A stretch of DNA of 33,375 nt from Thermoplasmatota archaeon (GCA_028716125.1 JAQUQK010000002.1:1-33375), one strand, 5' to 3'; shown: positions 14,984-24,618, counted from the first letter of the stretch. The notes: generated by a model from the sequence alone, not told the origin. A program made the numbers and translations.

Positions 14984-17062
14984 GTGGACCAGCGCCCGGG
15001 GTTTATTGACATAACGAAGATAAACCTCGACAACGGAACGTGCCTTTCTGCCCTGAACGCCGAAGTAAGCTTCCGCCGGTCGTATTATGTCAGCAAGCCC
15101 GAAGACATTTCAAACGGATTCTACGGCGCGCTCCTCACGCCATGGCCGAAGGCCCCACGCGCAGATGCCAATGCGATAATCTCAAAAGTCATTTCTGTCG
15201 TTGGCCCGATAGGGTGCGGAAAGACCGAATTGTGCAAAGCCATAGCATTTGAATGTCTGGGCAATTATGGCGAGGCCGACACGGAAATCCTGTTCGGAAG
15301 GACATTCCGCAGCATACTGTACCGCGGAAGATTCCCAAAAGGAAAGCACGTTTGGGTGATTATAGTCGACGATGCCGGCGCAGGACAGGATTCAAGAAGC
15401 GGCATGGATGGGGAAAAGAAGGAAGAAACCCACATGCTTGCGGAAATAAGGCACCTGCTGCTGGAAAAGGCAGAGGTAAACGAAGGAATTGTCATCGTCA
15501 TAGAGAACGTGCAGCTCCCATCAATGATAGACAAGCGCTTCGAGCAGAAGAGGTTTGCGGAAATCTACAAGGCGGCGCTCGAAGGCAGAAACAGGCTCGA
15601 AATGCAGAATCGCTTCAAGCAGGAAGGCCATTATGATTGGGTGCCATGGATAATTGACAATTCAAGAAAAGCTTCAGGCGAGCCTTCGCCGGAACAGGAA
15701 ACGGCCAAATCCCGCGCACTCACATTCCCCGGCTCTTTCGGCGACTTTCAGCCGGGATATCTGTCAACAACCATGGTGCCGGAATGGTTTGTAAAGAAAA
15801 TACAGTTTATTTCGGACAACGAAGGCGAATCGAAGGACGATGTCATTCTTGACGAGCTTATCGCTGATTTCCTCTCTAAATCCATCCAGTATAACTTCTG
15901 GTCAAACTCGCAGGTAGGGGACAAGCAGCGGTCTGTCGAGCTATATCTCGAAGACATCCAGAAATATAAGAAAATCTCTGGGCGGAGCATAGGCAGGGAA
16001 GAGGAAGGGATAATCCGGACTCCGGGATTCTCAAAGAAGATGTTCACGAAGCTGTCAATCAAGATGCCGGACAAGAAAGCGCAGGAATTCGAGCAGAAGC
16101 GCGTCTGGGCCCGCAGCATAATCGAGTTCATGGAAAACGATGTCATGCGCTACACGCCACGAACAAAGGGCGCAAAAGACCGCGTGATGATCCGCGCAAT
16201 GCTGAAATGGCCTAACGAGCATTATTATCTGGAATCGAACTGGCCAATGATATGGAAGATTGTCTGCGCAGCATGGGACGAGAAATACCCGATCGGGCCG
16301 GAAGCAAAGCAAGTTGCGGAATCTGCCAGGGAAACAGCAAAGGAAGCGATGGAATCTGGAAATGTGCTCCGGAGCGTGGGCGGTTTTCCGGGAATTGACT
16401 TCCGCGAGGTCATTCGAATTGCAAAGGGAAATGACAACGAATCTGAAAGGAAGTGTGATTATGATGCGCTGGAATTCTCGACGATAGGAAACGCCGGCGA
16501 CCTGGACGAAAACGGCAACCCGTCTGTATATAGCGTCAGGGAACTGACAAGCAAGAACATATTTGGGGTCCCTCTCAAGAGCGATGCGGCAAAGCAGCGC
16601 CTGCACCGCGCAAGGGGGAAGATTTCCACGGTTCTTGGCAGCATTTTCGAGGAATGGATGGCAGGAATGCTGAAAAAAGGCTATGAGCTGCCGTATGCGA
16701 TAGAGAACATCGAGGAAGTCGTCCACGGTGGCGGAGAGAGCGAGCCGGATATCGTAGTGAGACACAAGGACGGCTCATATTCGGTCCTGTCGCTGAAGGC
16801 GAGGGTAACCGAGCGCAGCGAGTCTTTTGCGGAAACAGACTTCATGCCAGAAATAGCGGAAATGGAGAAGCTACGCGCAGAAGGCAGGCAGGCGAAGATG
16901 TTCATACTGTATACTAACGTGATCAGAAACACGCTTGCATATCGAGCGATAACGCACAGGTCGCAGCTGAAGGGATGCACACCGTTCAGGCCGGACGAGA
17001 GCACGGACGGATTGGAGCTGTCGAAGGCAGCCAAGGCGGTGGCAGAATATAATCAGAAGTGA
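14984..17062 (+). CDS. P-loop ATPase with C-terminal PD-(D/E)XK-like nuclease domain (GTG start)
   Basis: VVGPIGCGKTELCKAI Walker A; HVWVIIVDDAG Walker B-like; FEEWMAGML...EPDIVVRHKDGSYSVLSLKAR E-D-xK pattern. Confidence 0.75.
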   Translation: MDQRPGFIDITKINLDNGTCLSALNAEVSFRRSYYVSKPEDISNGFYGALLTPWPKAPRADANAIISKVISVVGPIGCGKTELCKAIAFECLGNYGEADTEILFGRTFRSILYRGRFPKGKHVWVIIVDDAGAGQDSRSGMDGEKKEETHMLAEIRHLLLEKAEVNEGIVIVIENVQLPSMIDKRFEQKRFAEIYKAALEGRNRLEMQNRFKQEGHYDWVPWIIDNSRKASGEPSPEQETAKSRALTFPGSFGDFQPGYLSTTMVPEWFVKKIQFISDNEGESKDDVILDELIADFLSKSIQYNFWSNSQVGDKQRSVELYLEDIQKYKKISGRSIGREEEGIIRTPGFSKKMFTKLSIKMPDKKAQEFEQKRVWARSIIEFMENDVMRYTPRTKGAKDRVMIRAMLKWPNEHYYLESNWPMIWKIVCAAWDEKYPIGPEAKQVAESARETAKEAMESGNVLRSVGGFPGIDFREVIRIAKGNDNESERKCDYDALEFSTIGNAGDLDENGNPSVYSVRELTSKNIFGVPLKSDAAKQRLHRARGKISTVLGSIFEEWMAGMLKKGYELPYAIENIEEVVHGGGESEPDIVVRHKDGSYSVLSLKARVTERSESFAETDFMPEIAEMEKLRAEGRQAKMFILYTNVIRNTLAYRAITHRSQLKGCTPFRPDESTDGLELSKAAKAVAEYNQK

Positions 17063-17066
17063 TACA

Positions 17067-17471
17067 ATGGAAGGAGAAACAGCAAATCAAGGCACAGGAC
17101 AGGCGGCGCCAGTAGCGGCCGCAGAGAACCCGCAGGGTGTAACGGAATGTTTACAAAACGTAACACCGGTGCAGCAGGCCGAACAGCAAAAGCCGGACAA
17201 ATATAAGCAGGCATGCGGCCTTATGAATGAGCATACAAAGCTTGCATGCGCACACAGCAATCTGGCATATGTGGCAATGTCGCTGATGCTCGCATTCGCG
17301 CTCAATCTGGCGCAAGGTTCCAGAATCGCATCGTTCATTGGCGGCAATGTGTTGATTTTTGTTGCAGTGGGACTCGGTTTTGCGTATATGGTCCTAAAGA
17401 TCCGCAGCAACAGGAAGGATGCGGAAGTAGTGAAAAAGCTGGAGGAGTTACTTAAATCAAATCTAAACTGA
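17067..17471 (+). CDS. Two-TM membrane protein
   Basis: AYVAMSLMLAFALNLAQGSRIASFIGGNVLIFVAVGLGFAYMVL. Confidence 0.7.
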   Translation: MEGETANQGTGQAAPVAAAENPQGVTECLQNVTPVQQAEQQKPDKYKQACGLMNEHTKLACAHSNLAYVAMSLMLAFALNLAQGSRIASFIGGNVLIFVAVGLGFAYMVLKIRSNRKDAEVVKKLEELLKSNLN

Positions 17472-17520
17472 TTTCTGACACACCCATTCTTTTATAAATT
17501 CATCCCATTCTTTTTTAATG
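17472..17520 (+). promoter_or_regulatory. Type-P promoter cassette copy 1
   Basis: tttctgacacacccattcttttataaattcatcccattcttttttaatg; near-identical copies at 20142, 21520, 26841. Confidence 0.85.
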
Positions 17521-17525
17521 ATATC

Positions 17526-18632
17526 ATGGCGGAATACGTTCAACTCAAGCACCAAGTAAAAACTCCTCCGAAAAAAACATTTTTTAATAAGGCGCAAAAG
17601 GAAGGAAAGGAGATATTCGGAGATGCAGGAAAAAGCACCAAGAGCCTCGCAAAATCCGTGATTTCCGCCCCTCCTGCGCTCCTTGGCAGCGCAGTGATAA
17701 CCACGACAAACCTGGTAAACATGGCAATCGTGCTTTTCGGCGCTCTGGCGTTTTTCTTCATACCGCTGGCGATACTTCCTGTGGGCGGCTGGGCGATATT
17801 TGCCATCTTCAGTTTCATAATCGGTCTAGGGTACTGGATGATTGCAACGTTCCTGACTTCGATGGCAAGCATATTTGTTGTGGGGATTGGCGGCGTAGGT
17901 TCGGGAATAGTCGGCGGTCTTGGATCGCTCTTCAAATGGGTGCTTAATCTATTCGGAAATGATGTGGGAACGAAATGGTTCATAGCAACCATCCAGCCAA
18001 TACTTGATTCTATAATCCCGTCTGCATCTAAGATAAATGTGGTTGCGCCGTCTCTTTACACTCTCGATCAGTTCAAGCTTGCAGGAAACGACATAACCGC
18101 ATACAAGCAGCCGCTTTTCAATTTCCTCGCCGACAAGCTGGGCCTTTCTGCATGGAAGATCGACACATCATTTTGGGCCGGAATCGGAGACGGGCTGATA
18201 TCTGGGATAAAATCGCTTCCGGTTGTCGTCCAGCTTCTGATTGGCGTAGGTATAGTAGGACTGGTGCTGTTTGTTCCGATACAGCTGCTGCGCAAGAGCA
18301 TATCAAAGAAAGACGGCCCAGCAAAGCAGGGATATGCAGAGAGGGCAAAGGCGTTCTTCTCTGGCGCAAAGTCGAAAGCGTCAGGCGCATTCGCAAAGGC
18401 CAAAGGCGGAGCTTCGACTGCATACGGCAAGGCGCGCACGATGCTCAACACAGTGGATACCAAGTCGGTGCTGTTCATAATCGGCGGAGCGACTATCGGA
18501 TTGGCGGCGCTCCTGATATTCTCAAAGGCGTACATCTCGGCGGCAGTAATTGGCGCGCTTGGAATTGCCGGCGCTGTGGCCGTGGTGTATATGTCGAAAA
18601 AGCCTAGCGGGGCAAAGGCGGTGATCGCATGA
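17526..18632 (+). CDS. Multi-TM membrane protein
   Basis: 368-aa ORF with several hydrophobic segments. Confidence 0.8.
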   Translation: MAEYVQLKHQVKTPPKKTFFNKAQKEGKEIFGDAGKSTKSLAKSVISAPPALLGSAVITTTNLVNMAIVLFGALAFFFIPLAILPVGGWAIFAIFSFIIGLGYWMIATFLTSMASIFVVGIGGVGSGIVGGLGSLFKWVLNLFGNDVGTKWFIATIQPILDSIIPSASKINVVAPSLYTLDQFKLAGNDITAYKQPLFNFLADKLGLSAWKIDTSFWAGIGDGLISGIKSLPVVVQLLIGVGIVGLVLFVPIQLLRKSISKKDGPAKQGYAERAKAFFSGAKSKASGAFAKAKGGASTAYGKARTMLNTVDTKSVLFIIGGATIGLAALLIFSKAYISAAVIGALGIAGAVAVVYMSKKPSGAKAVIA

Positions 18633-19030
18633 GTGAAACGAATTCAGATGAAAAGCAGAAGGTCTTGATAACGAACATAGCCGTAGGGGCAATACTCGTG
18701 TTCTTCAGCATGGTAGCCGTAGTAGGTGGATTCTCGATAATGCAGAATCCCACGGATCCAATTGTGTACACGATACTGCTGCTGCCAATGGCAATAGTAG
18801 TGAATACGATAGTCATATGGAGAAACATGCTCCCTGGAAAGCAGATACTGGCAATGGTGAGTGGGTCTGCCGCAATGGTCATGGGGATTGGGATGCTACA
18901 GTTCGTGAAGATCGACGTCAACTCTGTGACAATAATGGCATCTGTCATCTTCCTGGTTCCGTCGGCATATCTGTTCAGCGTCGCATTCGGCAAGCCGTTT
19001 TGGCCATTCAAGGTCAAAAAAGCGGCTTAA
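18629..19030 (+). CDS. Four-TM membrane protein
   Basis: 133-aa ORF, ATGA overlap. Confidence 0.75.
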   Translation: MSETNSDEKQKVLITNIAVGAILVFFSMVAVVGGFSIMQNPTDPIVYTILLLPMAIVVNTIVIWRNMLPGKQILAMVSGSAAMVMGIGMLQFVKIDVNSVTIMASVIFLVPSAYLFSVAFGKPFWPFKVKKAA

Positions 19031-19044
19031 TCTCTTCTTTTTTC

Positions 19045-19078
19045 GTATACACAATTTTTATATTATTTCTGTGTATAC
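19045..19078 (+). promoter_or_regulatory. Type-Q promoter copy 2: GTATACACA-N16-TGTGTATAC
   Basis: Identical arms and spacing to 14409-14442. Confidence 0.8.
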
Positions 19079-19086
19079 ATTATTGC

Positions 19087-19881
19087 GTGGAGAACGGAGA
19101 CGAAGATATTGCGTTCCTGCTCCAGGCAACTAGCCATCGGCCGCACGATTTGGCCGTATGGGCGCTGAATGATTTTTTGGAAATGCCGCCAAAGATGCAC
19201 CCCTATCTTATTCTCCCCGAAAAAAAGCGTAAGCAGTATGTTTCCAAACCGCTCCCACGGCACATCGAGGAATATCTGGGCGAATCCTGTCTTGCGCGCA
19301 TGGATTTTTATGGGAGGGGAATGGACTTGGCAAACGAGATTTTCCACTGGTGGGCGGGCCAGATGGCAAAAAGCATAATGAATGCATCAAATGGGGTGGG
19401 AATATCGTGCGCATACGAGCCAGTGCCGATAAAGTCGCCTAGCATATCTGCAAAATACTATCAGATAAAAGCGCAATGGGATGCAAACCAAAGCAGCAAA
19501 TACAGGCGCAGCATTTGGCGCCACAGGCTTTTTTCCATGGTTGTTGTGCCAAAAGCATACTGTGAAAAGTTGAAACGCACGTATCCGCAGCTCAGCGGAG
19601 CCAAAGCGATAGGCATGCTGCTGCATTTCAAATATGAAAATTACAAGCACGACCCATTTTTGTCAGTAGCAGATCTATTCCACAACTCCACTTTCGAAGA
19701 GCACGAGAAAAGGAAAGGGATACGAATCACATATCCGGAAGGAAAACATGAAGAGATAACGTGCTGGATTTACTATCTAATGAGAAAAGGCGTGATTAGC
19801 GGAATAGAAGAATTGGTTTGCAGAATAATAGACGGGATGGGGGATGGAAATGGTTCAAAACCAGGAAGGACTGTCAGTTGA
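19087..19881 (+). CDS. Hypothetical protein (GTG start VENGDEDIAFLL...)
   Basis: In frame with track ORF 18817-19881; start just after type-Q promoter. Confidence 0.65.
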   Translation: MENGDEDIAFLLQATSHRPHDLAVWALNDFLEMPPKMHPYLILPEKKRKQYVSKPLPRHIEEYLGESCLARMDFYGRGMDLANEIFHWWAGQMAKSIMNASNGVGISCAYEPVPIKSPSISAKYYQIKAQWDANQSSKYRRSIWRHRLFSMVVVPKAYCEKLKRTYPQLSGAKAIGMLLHFKYENYKHDPFLSVADLFHNSTFEEHEKRKGIRITYPEGKHEEITCWIYYLMRKGVISGIEELVCRIIDGMGDGNGSKPGRTVS

Positions 19882-20128
19882 AGGCCTGTGGGAGAGATGG
19901 CAAGGGGATTCGGCCCTGCAGAAACAATACCGTTTCAATTTTCCTCAATTTGTGATGGATTCAGTTCCGGCGTTCGAGCCGAATCGTGAATGTATCATAC
20001 AAACCGCGGTGCGAGTAGAAATTTTATTCAAGCGGACACGGGAAACCCCTATGCTGCAGACAAATGCCCGGATGGGGAATCAGGCAACTCTCAGGTTAAG
20101 CATGGCAAGCATACGCGGCTATTTCTGA
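19844..20128 (+). CDS. Hypothetical protein
   Basis: 94-aa ORF overlapping previous stop. Confidence 0.4.
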   Translation: MEMVQNQEGLSVEGLWERWQGDSALQKQYRFNFPQFVMDSVPAFEPNRECIIQTAVRVEILFKRTRETPMLQTNARMGNQATLRLSMASIRGYF

Positions 20129-20141
20129 TACACTTTTTTTA

Positions 20142-20190
20142 TTTCTGACACACCCATTCTTTTATAAATTCATCTCATTCTTGTAGAATG
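20142..20190 (+). promoter_or_regulatory. Type-P promoter cassette copy 2
   Basis: tttctgacacacccattcttttataaattcatctcattcttgtagaatg. Confidence 0.85.
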
Positions 20191-20201
20191 GTGATAAATA
20201 A

Positions 20202-21155
20202 ATGGCAAATCAACCAAGCAAGAACAGAGGCCTCTTCAGCGGGCTCTTCGGGGGGGTAATATTTTTGCTCGCCCTCGTTGGACTCGTACTGGGAGCGACA
20301 TCGAACGGATGGGCGGTACAAAGGAACGCGAATGCAGCGGACGGAAAGGTGGTTGCAACCGAATCGCCTTTTGAAGCAGACGACTGGACCGGAGATTATC
20401 ACTTCATAAACGCAACTGAAGTGACGGCTGGCCATGACGATATCCTGTCGACATACGACATAGCATTCAACAGCACATCCGGAGAACTTTCGTGCGCAAT
20501 CGCCGACGCGAAAGTCCTGAGCAACATAAACCACTCTGAATTCGACATTGGCGAATTCTACGCAGAGATGGTTAATGAGGGATACTCCCTGCAGGAGATG
20601 TTCGACAACATGGATACGTTCATACAAGTGAACATCACTGAAATAACCGGCTTCGAGGACGATCCAGAAGACAACGAGTTCACAATGGTCGTCAAGATCG
20701 GAACATATGTGATTGGAACATTCACGTTCACAGAAGAAGAAGTCGACGATGGCGACGCAGTGGCCCTCTGCTACGTATCCGATGAAACGCTCCGCAAGGC
20801 AATGGCAGCTGCAAGCGCAGACTTTGACGAGGACATATGCGGCGAGACATACCTTACCATAGACATCTATGGCGTATATCTCTCGAATGCAGGCGGAGTA
20901 GTGTCGTTCCAGGTTCCTGGAGCAAACGATGATACTGTCGCGCAGAAGATAACGAAGATGGATGGAAGCGGAATCTACGCATATGATGCAACTAAGCTCA
21001 TACCATATAGAGAGACCTATTCAATATTGGGCACTGGATGGTTCGTGCTGTTGATACTGGCATGCGCGATAGCGGTTCCAGGTATGCTCAAGGACCTTGG
21101 GCTTGTCCTGACGGGAAAGAAGAAGCTTGACTCGCTCTACAGCAGGGAGGGATAA
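20202..21155 (+). CDS. Surface protein with N- and C-terminal TM
   Basis: 317-aa ORF, Asx/Thr-rich ectodomain. Confidence 0.8.
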   Translation: MANQPSKNRGLFSGLFGGVIFLLALVGLVLGATSNGWAVQRNANAADGKVVATESPFEADDWTGDYHFINATEVTAGHDDILSTYDIAFNSTSGELSCAIADAKVLSNINHSEFDIGEFYAEMVNEGYSLQEMFDNMDTFIQVNITEITGFEDDPEDNEFTMVVKIGTYVIGTFTFTEEEVDDGDAVALCYVSDETLRKAMAAASADFDEDICGETYLTIDIYGVYLSNAGGVVSFQVPGANDDTVAQKITKMDGSGIYAYDATKLIPYRETYSILGTGWFVLLILACAIAVPGMLKDLGLVLTGKKKLDSLYSREG

Positions 21156-21156
21156 A

Positions 21157-21489
21157 ATGACCGCACTAGCAGTAGGAAACTTCTTCTCCCAGTGGCTGAT
21201 AATAATCGGCCTGATAGGAGCAGCAATAGCCATCCTCTACGGCTATAGCCGGGGGGCAAAGAAAGGCGCAAATCCGCTCTTGGCGGTATTATGCATCGCC
21301 GGAATAATCACGGCTGCATATTATCTCTTCAGCGTGTTCGTTCCGGGGAATTTCCTCGGCTTCATGCTGAGCGCGAACGGCGGAACGTTCCTGCAGATAT
21401 GGGGATATCTTATCTGCACCTTCATGGCACTGCTCTATGCATCAATCTGGGTGACGGCAGTCGTATCACGCGGAAAGGCGCTCACCTAA
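21157..21489 (+). CDS. Small multi-TM protein
   Basis: MTALAVGNFFSQWLIIIGLIGAAIAILYGYSRGAKKG... Confidence 0.75.
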   Translation: MTALAVGNFFSQWLIIIGLIGAAIAILYGYSRGAKKGANPLLAVLCIAGIITAAYYLFSVFVPGNFLGFMLSANGGTFLQIWGYLICTFMALLYASIWVTAVVSRGKALT

Positions 21490-21519
21490 TCCGCGGCACT
21501 TTTTCTTCATCTTTTTCCT

Positions 21520-21568
21520 TTTCTGACACACCCATTCTTTTATAAATTCATCTCATTCTTTTTTAATG
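21520..21568 (+). promoter_or_regulatory. Type-P promoter cassette copy 3
   Basis: tttctgacacacccattcttttataaattcatctcattcttttttaatg; ATG of gene lies in the cassette end. Confidence 0.85.
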
Positions 21569-22735
21569 ATGGAAGCTTTCCCGAACATGGTGTCCAAATC
21601 CGGTTTTTTCCTCGCCATGCAGCAGCGCGCAGAGGAGCGCCTTAATGAGGCCAAAGAAGCGCGCCTAGCATTCAAAAGGTCATTCTCATATCTGAAATTC
21701 TGGGCGAAGGTGGGCGGCTGGATTGCAATGAACATAAGGCCGGTTATAGTGATATTCCTCATTTTCATGCTTGTGTCGACTGTCGTGTGCATGGGCTCGG
21801 CTTACGGCCCGATGGCCATAATGGATGTAGGCGCAACCGGCTGCCTGCTGTACAATTCGGGCGCAATCGTGCTAGAGACCGCAATAAACATCCCTCTGCA
21901 GATCGCACGGGTAATTGCAATGGGAACAATGAACATCACAAACGCATTCGTGGATGGTGTTCTTGGGCCAATTGTTGAAACCATAAATAAGATTCCTGGA
22001 GCTAGCTTGACCGTTCCACTTCCTTTTGAGTATTATGTACAGCCAAATGCTCCGGTTTCATTGTCGTTCCTAGAGCCAGACTATCCGGCAGTGCGCGCTG
22101 CTGCCGAACAGGGGCGATACTTGAAGGCATTTAAGGAAGCATTTCACTTCTTTACCATATCTGCAACCGGCGCACATGTGAGAACCAATTCTCTAATCTC
22201 GGAAATTGGTATTGGCCTTGATGTGAAATTCCTCGGAGGGTCAGGAAGCTATATGAAAGAATTTGAAAACATCACAAAATTACCCGTTGAAGAAGAAAAT
22301 GGAATGAAAAAGGCAGGAAATATTTACGATACTGTATTAAAGGCAAGCGAACTGTCGAACGAATATGGAAACTGGATGAAAAAGATGGCAGGTGAGCAGT
22401 TTGTTGTTTGGTTTACTGCATCAAATCCACATCCCAAAGCAGATGAAAAGATAACGTTCTATGACAACACATACATAGCCAGAAGGCCGCTTAAGACCGA
22501 ATATTTCTGGGACTTTGGCGACGATTCAACGTCAACAGAGAAGAACCCCACACACACATATAATGCACCAGACACATACGAAGTTATGCATGTTGTAAAG
22601 ATAACTGTAATTTATCACCCATATACGAATATTAGCATATTGGGGTGGCGTTTACCTATACAACCTCTGGCATTTATTAGGCAAGCTACAGAGTTCGAAA
22701 CGACAATGACTGCAGTAATAGAGGTGACAACTTGA
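21566..22735 (+). CDS. Membrane-anchored surface protein with C-terminal PKD domain
   Basis: YFWDFGDDSTSTEKNPTHTYNAPDTYEV PKD signature. Confidence 0.8.
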   Translation: MMEAFPNMVSKSGFFLAMQQRAEERLNEAKEARLAFKRSFSYLKFWAKVGGWIAMNIRPVIVIFLIFMLVSTVVCMGSAYGPMAIMDVGATGCLLYNSGAIVLETAINIPLQIARVIAMGTMNITNAFVDGVLGPIVETINKIPGASLTVPLPFEYYVQPNAPVSLSFLEPDYPAVRAAAEQGRYLKAFKEAFHFFTISATGAHVRTNSLISEIGIGLDVKFLGGSGSYMKEFENITKLPVEEENGMKKAGNIYDTVLKASELSNEYGNWMKKMAGEQFVVWFTASNPHPKADEKITFYDNTYIARRPLKTEYFWDFGDDSTSTEKNPTHTYNAPDTYEVMHVVKITVIYHPYTNISILGWRLPIQPLAFIRQATEFETTMTAVIEVTT

Positions 22736-22992
22736 AGCCGCTCCAACTCCTCTTCCACCCACTAACCTGGATAGTTGCCGCCGTTCTATTGCCAATCGCA
22801 TACCTGGCGCGCATCCCGCTTCTCGCGCTCCCCGCAGCTCTAATCATAATCGCATATCTCTCCATCCGCTTCTATTCATGGAATGCCAAGAGCACCCAGA
22901 AAAGCGCCAAATCCCGCATAAAAGACCGAACGCCAGCATGGAAGCGCTCCCGCCCAGCAGTCACTATAAACATGGCGGAGGGAAAGAAATGA
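22732..22992 (+). CDS. TM protein
   Basis: 86-aa ORF; two hydrophobic helices. Confidence 0.65.
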   Translation: MKPLQLLFHPLTWIVAAVLLPIAYLARIPLLALPAALIIIAYLSIRFYSWNAKSTQKSAKSRIKDRTPAWKRSRPAVTINMAEGKK

Positions 22993-23450
22993 AGAAAGGC
23001 AAGCCGACTATAGCCATAATTGCGATATATTTCCTGCTGGTTGTCCTGCCTGTGGTTCCATGGATATGTGAATCAGGATTCAATCTTTCAGGCGGCGGCC
23101 TAGAGCTCGCCACAAGGCTGTCGGTAGGAATCATCGCAATGCTATTGTCATGGGCCTTGGCAAAGGTCTGGTTCGGCTTCAGGAAATCCGCAATATACCT
23201 CACGCTGCCGCGAATCGCAATCTCAATGGCGCTAATCGCTCTAATGGTCGCAACCTGGATGGGAATAAGCCCGCTGACCGGATGGTTCGTGTCCGGGATA
23301 CAGTCGGTGTATACATTCACAGGCACCCTATCGGGCTTGGAAGCGCGCCTCGCGGTGTCGTTCATCATAGGCGCTTCTTTCTGGCTGATCCGCAGGATTG
23401 CGACAAAGGAGATAGAGGTAAAGCAGAACATCAGGGTCGTGGAGGCATAA
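22989..23450 (+). CDS. Four-TM membrane protein
   Basis: MKKGKPTIAIIAIYFLLVV...; ATGA overlap. Confidence 0.7.
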   Translation: MKKGKPTIAIIAIYFLLVVLPVVPWICESGFNLSGGGLELATRLSVGIIAMLLSWALAKVWFGFRKSAIYLTLPRIAISMALIALMVATWMGISPLTGWFVSGIQSVYTFTGTLSGLEARLAVSFIIGASFWLIRRIATKEIEVKQNIRVVEA

Positions 23451-23491
23451 CATGTCAAAGGAACAAAATCTGAAGGAAAGGGGGCAATGAA

Positions 23492-23617
23492 ATGGAGAAG
23501 GACTCGTATGTGGCGATAATCGCAGTCCTGGCTATCTTGCTGGCGCTGACGCTAGCCGGATATCTGTCGTGGGACTGGATAGTGGAAAAGCTGGCATCGG
23601 TTGGAATAAACATCTAA
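23492..23617 (+). CDS. Single-TM peptide (41 aa)
   Basis: MEKDSYVAIIAVLAILLALTLAGYLSWDWIVEKLASVGINI*. Confidence 0.5.
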   Translation: MEKDSYVAIIAVLAILLALTLAGYLSWDWIVEKLASVGINI

Positions 23618-23624
23618 AACACAT

Positions 23625-23755
23625 GGCAGCGCAGGCGCTCGATGTCGACGCGCTCCCAGAGGTCATGCCTCGGCGCTGCGTCCATGGTATATCCCTAGGG
23701 CCTTACCAGCCCCGCCGCCGGCTGGCACCTCATCCGGCGGTGAAACCATAGCACA
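23625..23755 (+). ncRNA. Candidate structured RNA (GC-rich, several hairpins); strand assumed
   Basis: GCAGCGC...GCGCTGC outer stem enclosing GAGG-tcatg-CCTC; CCGCCGG-n12-CCGGCGG (23715-23740); ATGGT...ACCAT; no good ORF. Confidence 0.35.
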
Positions 23756-23783
23756 CTGTACAACTGAAAGGAATGTGATATAA

Positions 23784-24002
23784 TTGGCAACTCCAAGAAC
23801 ACAGAATGCGGAAATCGTCGTTAAGAAACAATACATCCTTACGCAGAAGCAAATCAAGAAGATTCTGAACACCGAAGGCGACATCATAACAATGGGATTA
23901 TGGAAAGGGCTGTCGCCAAACGACGAAGCGCAAGGAAAGAGCATGGATTTGCAGGAATTTATCATCGATGTTGTAGAAAAACGGAAAATCAAGTATCCAT
24001 GA
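23784..24002 (+). CDS. Hypothetical protein (TTG start)
   Basis: 72-aa ORF. Confidence 0.5.
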   Translation: MATPRTQNAEIVVKKQYILTQKQIKKILNTEGDIITMGLWKGLSPNDEAQGKSMDLQEFIIDVVEKRKIKYP

Positions 24003-24011
24003 TGTGATTTT

Positions 24012-24305
24012 ATGACAAAGAGCATACCTGATGAAATGGCCGATATGTTTCCTCTCGGTTTTTCTGAAAAATCAAAGCCCAACTACATCGGAGGGCACCG
24101 CCGGCGCATCCACTGCGCTGCAAAGAAATGGGCAGGCGGGCGCGCCTGCGATTGCGGCCAGTATGGCAAAAAGAATCTGAAAGCGCCGTATTACGTCAAG
24201 CTTGCAGCTCTAGACGGCCAGGAATGGGCCCTGCGCTACGAAGCGCGCTGTAAAAAGTGGAGAATCCACGAAGAGATAAGGAACCTGCAAAAATTCAGTA
24301 CTTAG
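24012..24305 (+). CDS. Hypothetical protein
   Basis: 97-aa ORF, Cys/Arg rich. Confidence 0.6.
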   Translation: MTKSIPDEMADMFPLGFSEKSKPNYIGGHRRRIHCAAKKWAGGRACDCGQYGKKNLKAPYYVKLAALDGQEWALRYEARCKKWRIHEEIRNLQKFST

Positions 24306-24618
24306 TCCACCCGATTGCCCTTTTCAGTCCCATCATCCCGCGGTTGAGCGCCTTCAGCATCCCATTTATGCGCTTCCTTCCCTCTTCGCGCTCCGGGCAC
24401 TTGTCAGAAATCAGGTAATTCGTATCGCAGACGCGGGTTTTCTTGTTCATCACGATCTTCCGCCCCAGCTCGTTTGCATCGGCGAGTGAGTCCCGAATCG
24501 CAGAAAAATAAGCGGCCATGGCCCGGTCGTGCCCGTCTTCCTCCACTATGGACGTCAAGTAGGTGACAATTCTAGCAACTTTCCTGTTCGTGTCAGTCCA
24601 TAGCGCCATAATTTTCAA
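24295..24618 (-). CDS. Hypothetical protein
   Basis: 107-aa ORF with AT-rich promoter containing GTATACACA half-site (24628-24636). Confidence 0.65.
   Translation of the reverse strand: MKIMALWTDTNRKVARIVTYLTSIVEEDGHDRAMAAYFSAIRDSLADANELGRKIVMNKKTRVCDTNYLISDKCPEREEGRKRINGMLKALNRGMMGLKRAIGWTKY

Noticed and set aside
16055-16765. 236-aa minus ORF inside the ATPase gene
   Set aside because: Fully antisense to a long ORF with clear motifs; composition looks like a shadow frame
18817-19087. N-terminal extension of the 19087 gene back to 18817
   Set aside because: Overlaps the 18629-19030 gene and runs through the type-Q promoter; start at GTG 19087 fits the promoter
19844-20128. Possible extra copy of type-P promoter (tttctgatacact at ~20121)
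   Set aside because: Only ~12 bp similar, lacks the TATA and CATTCT boxes; likely partial/degenerate
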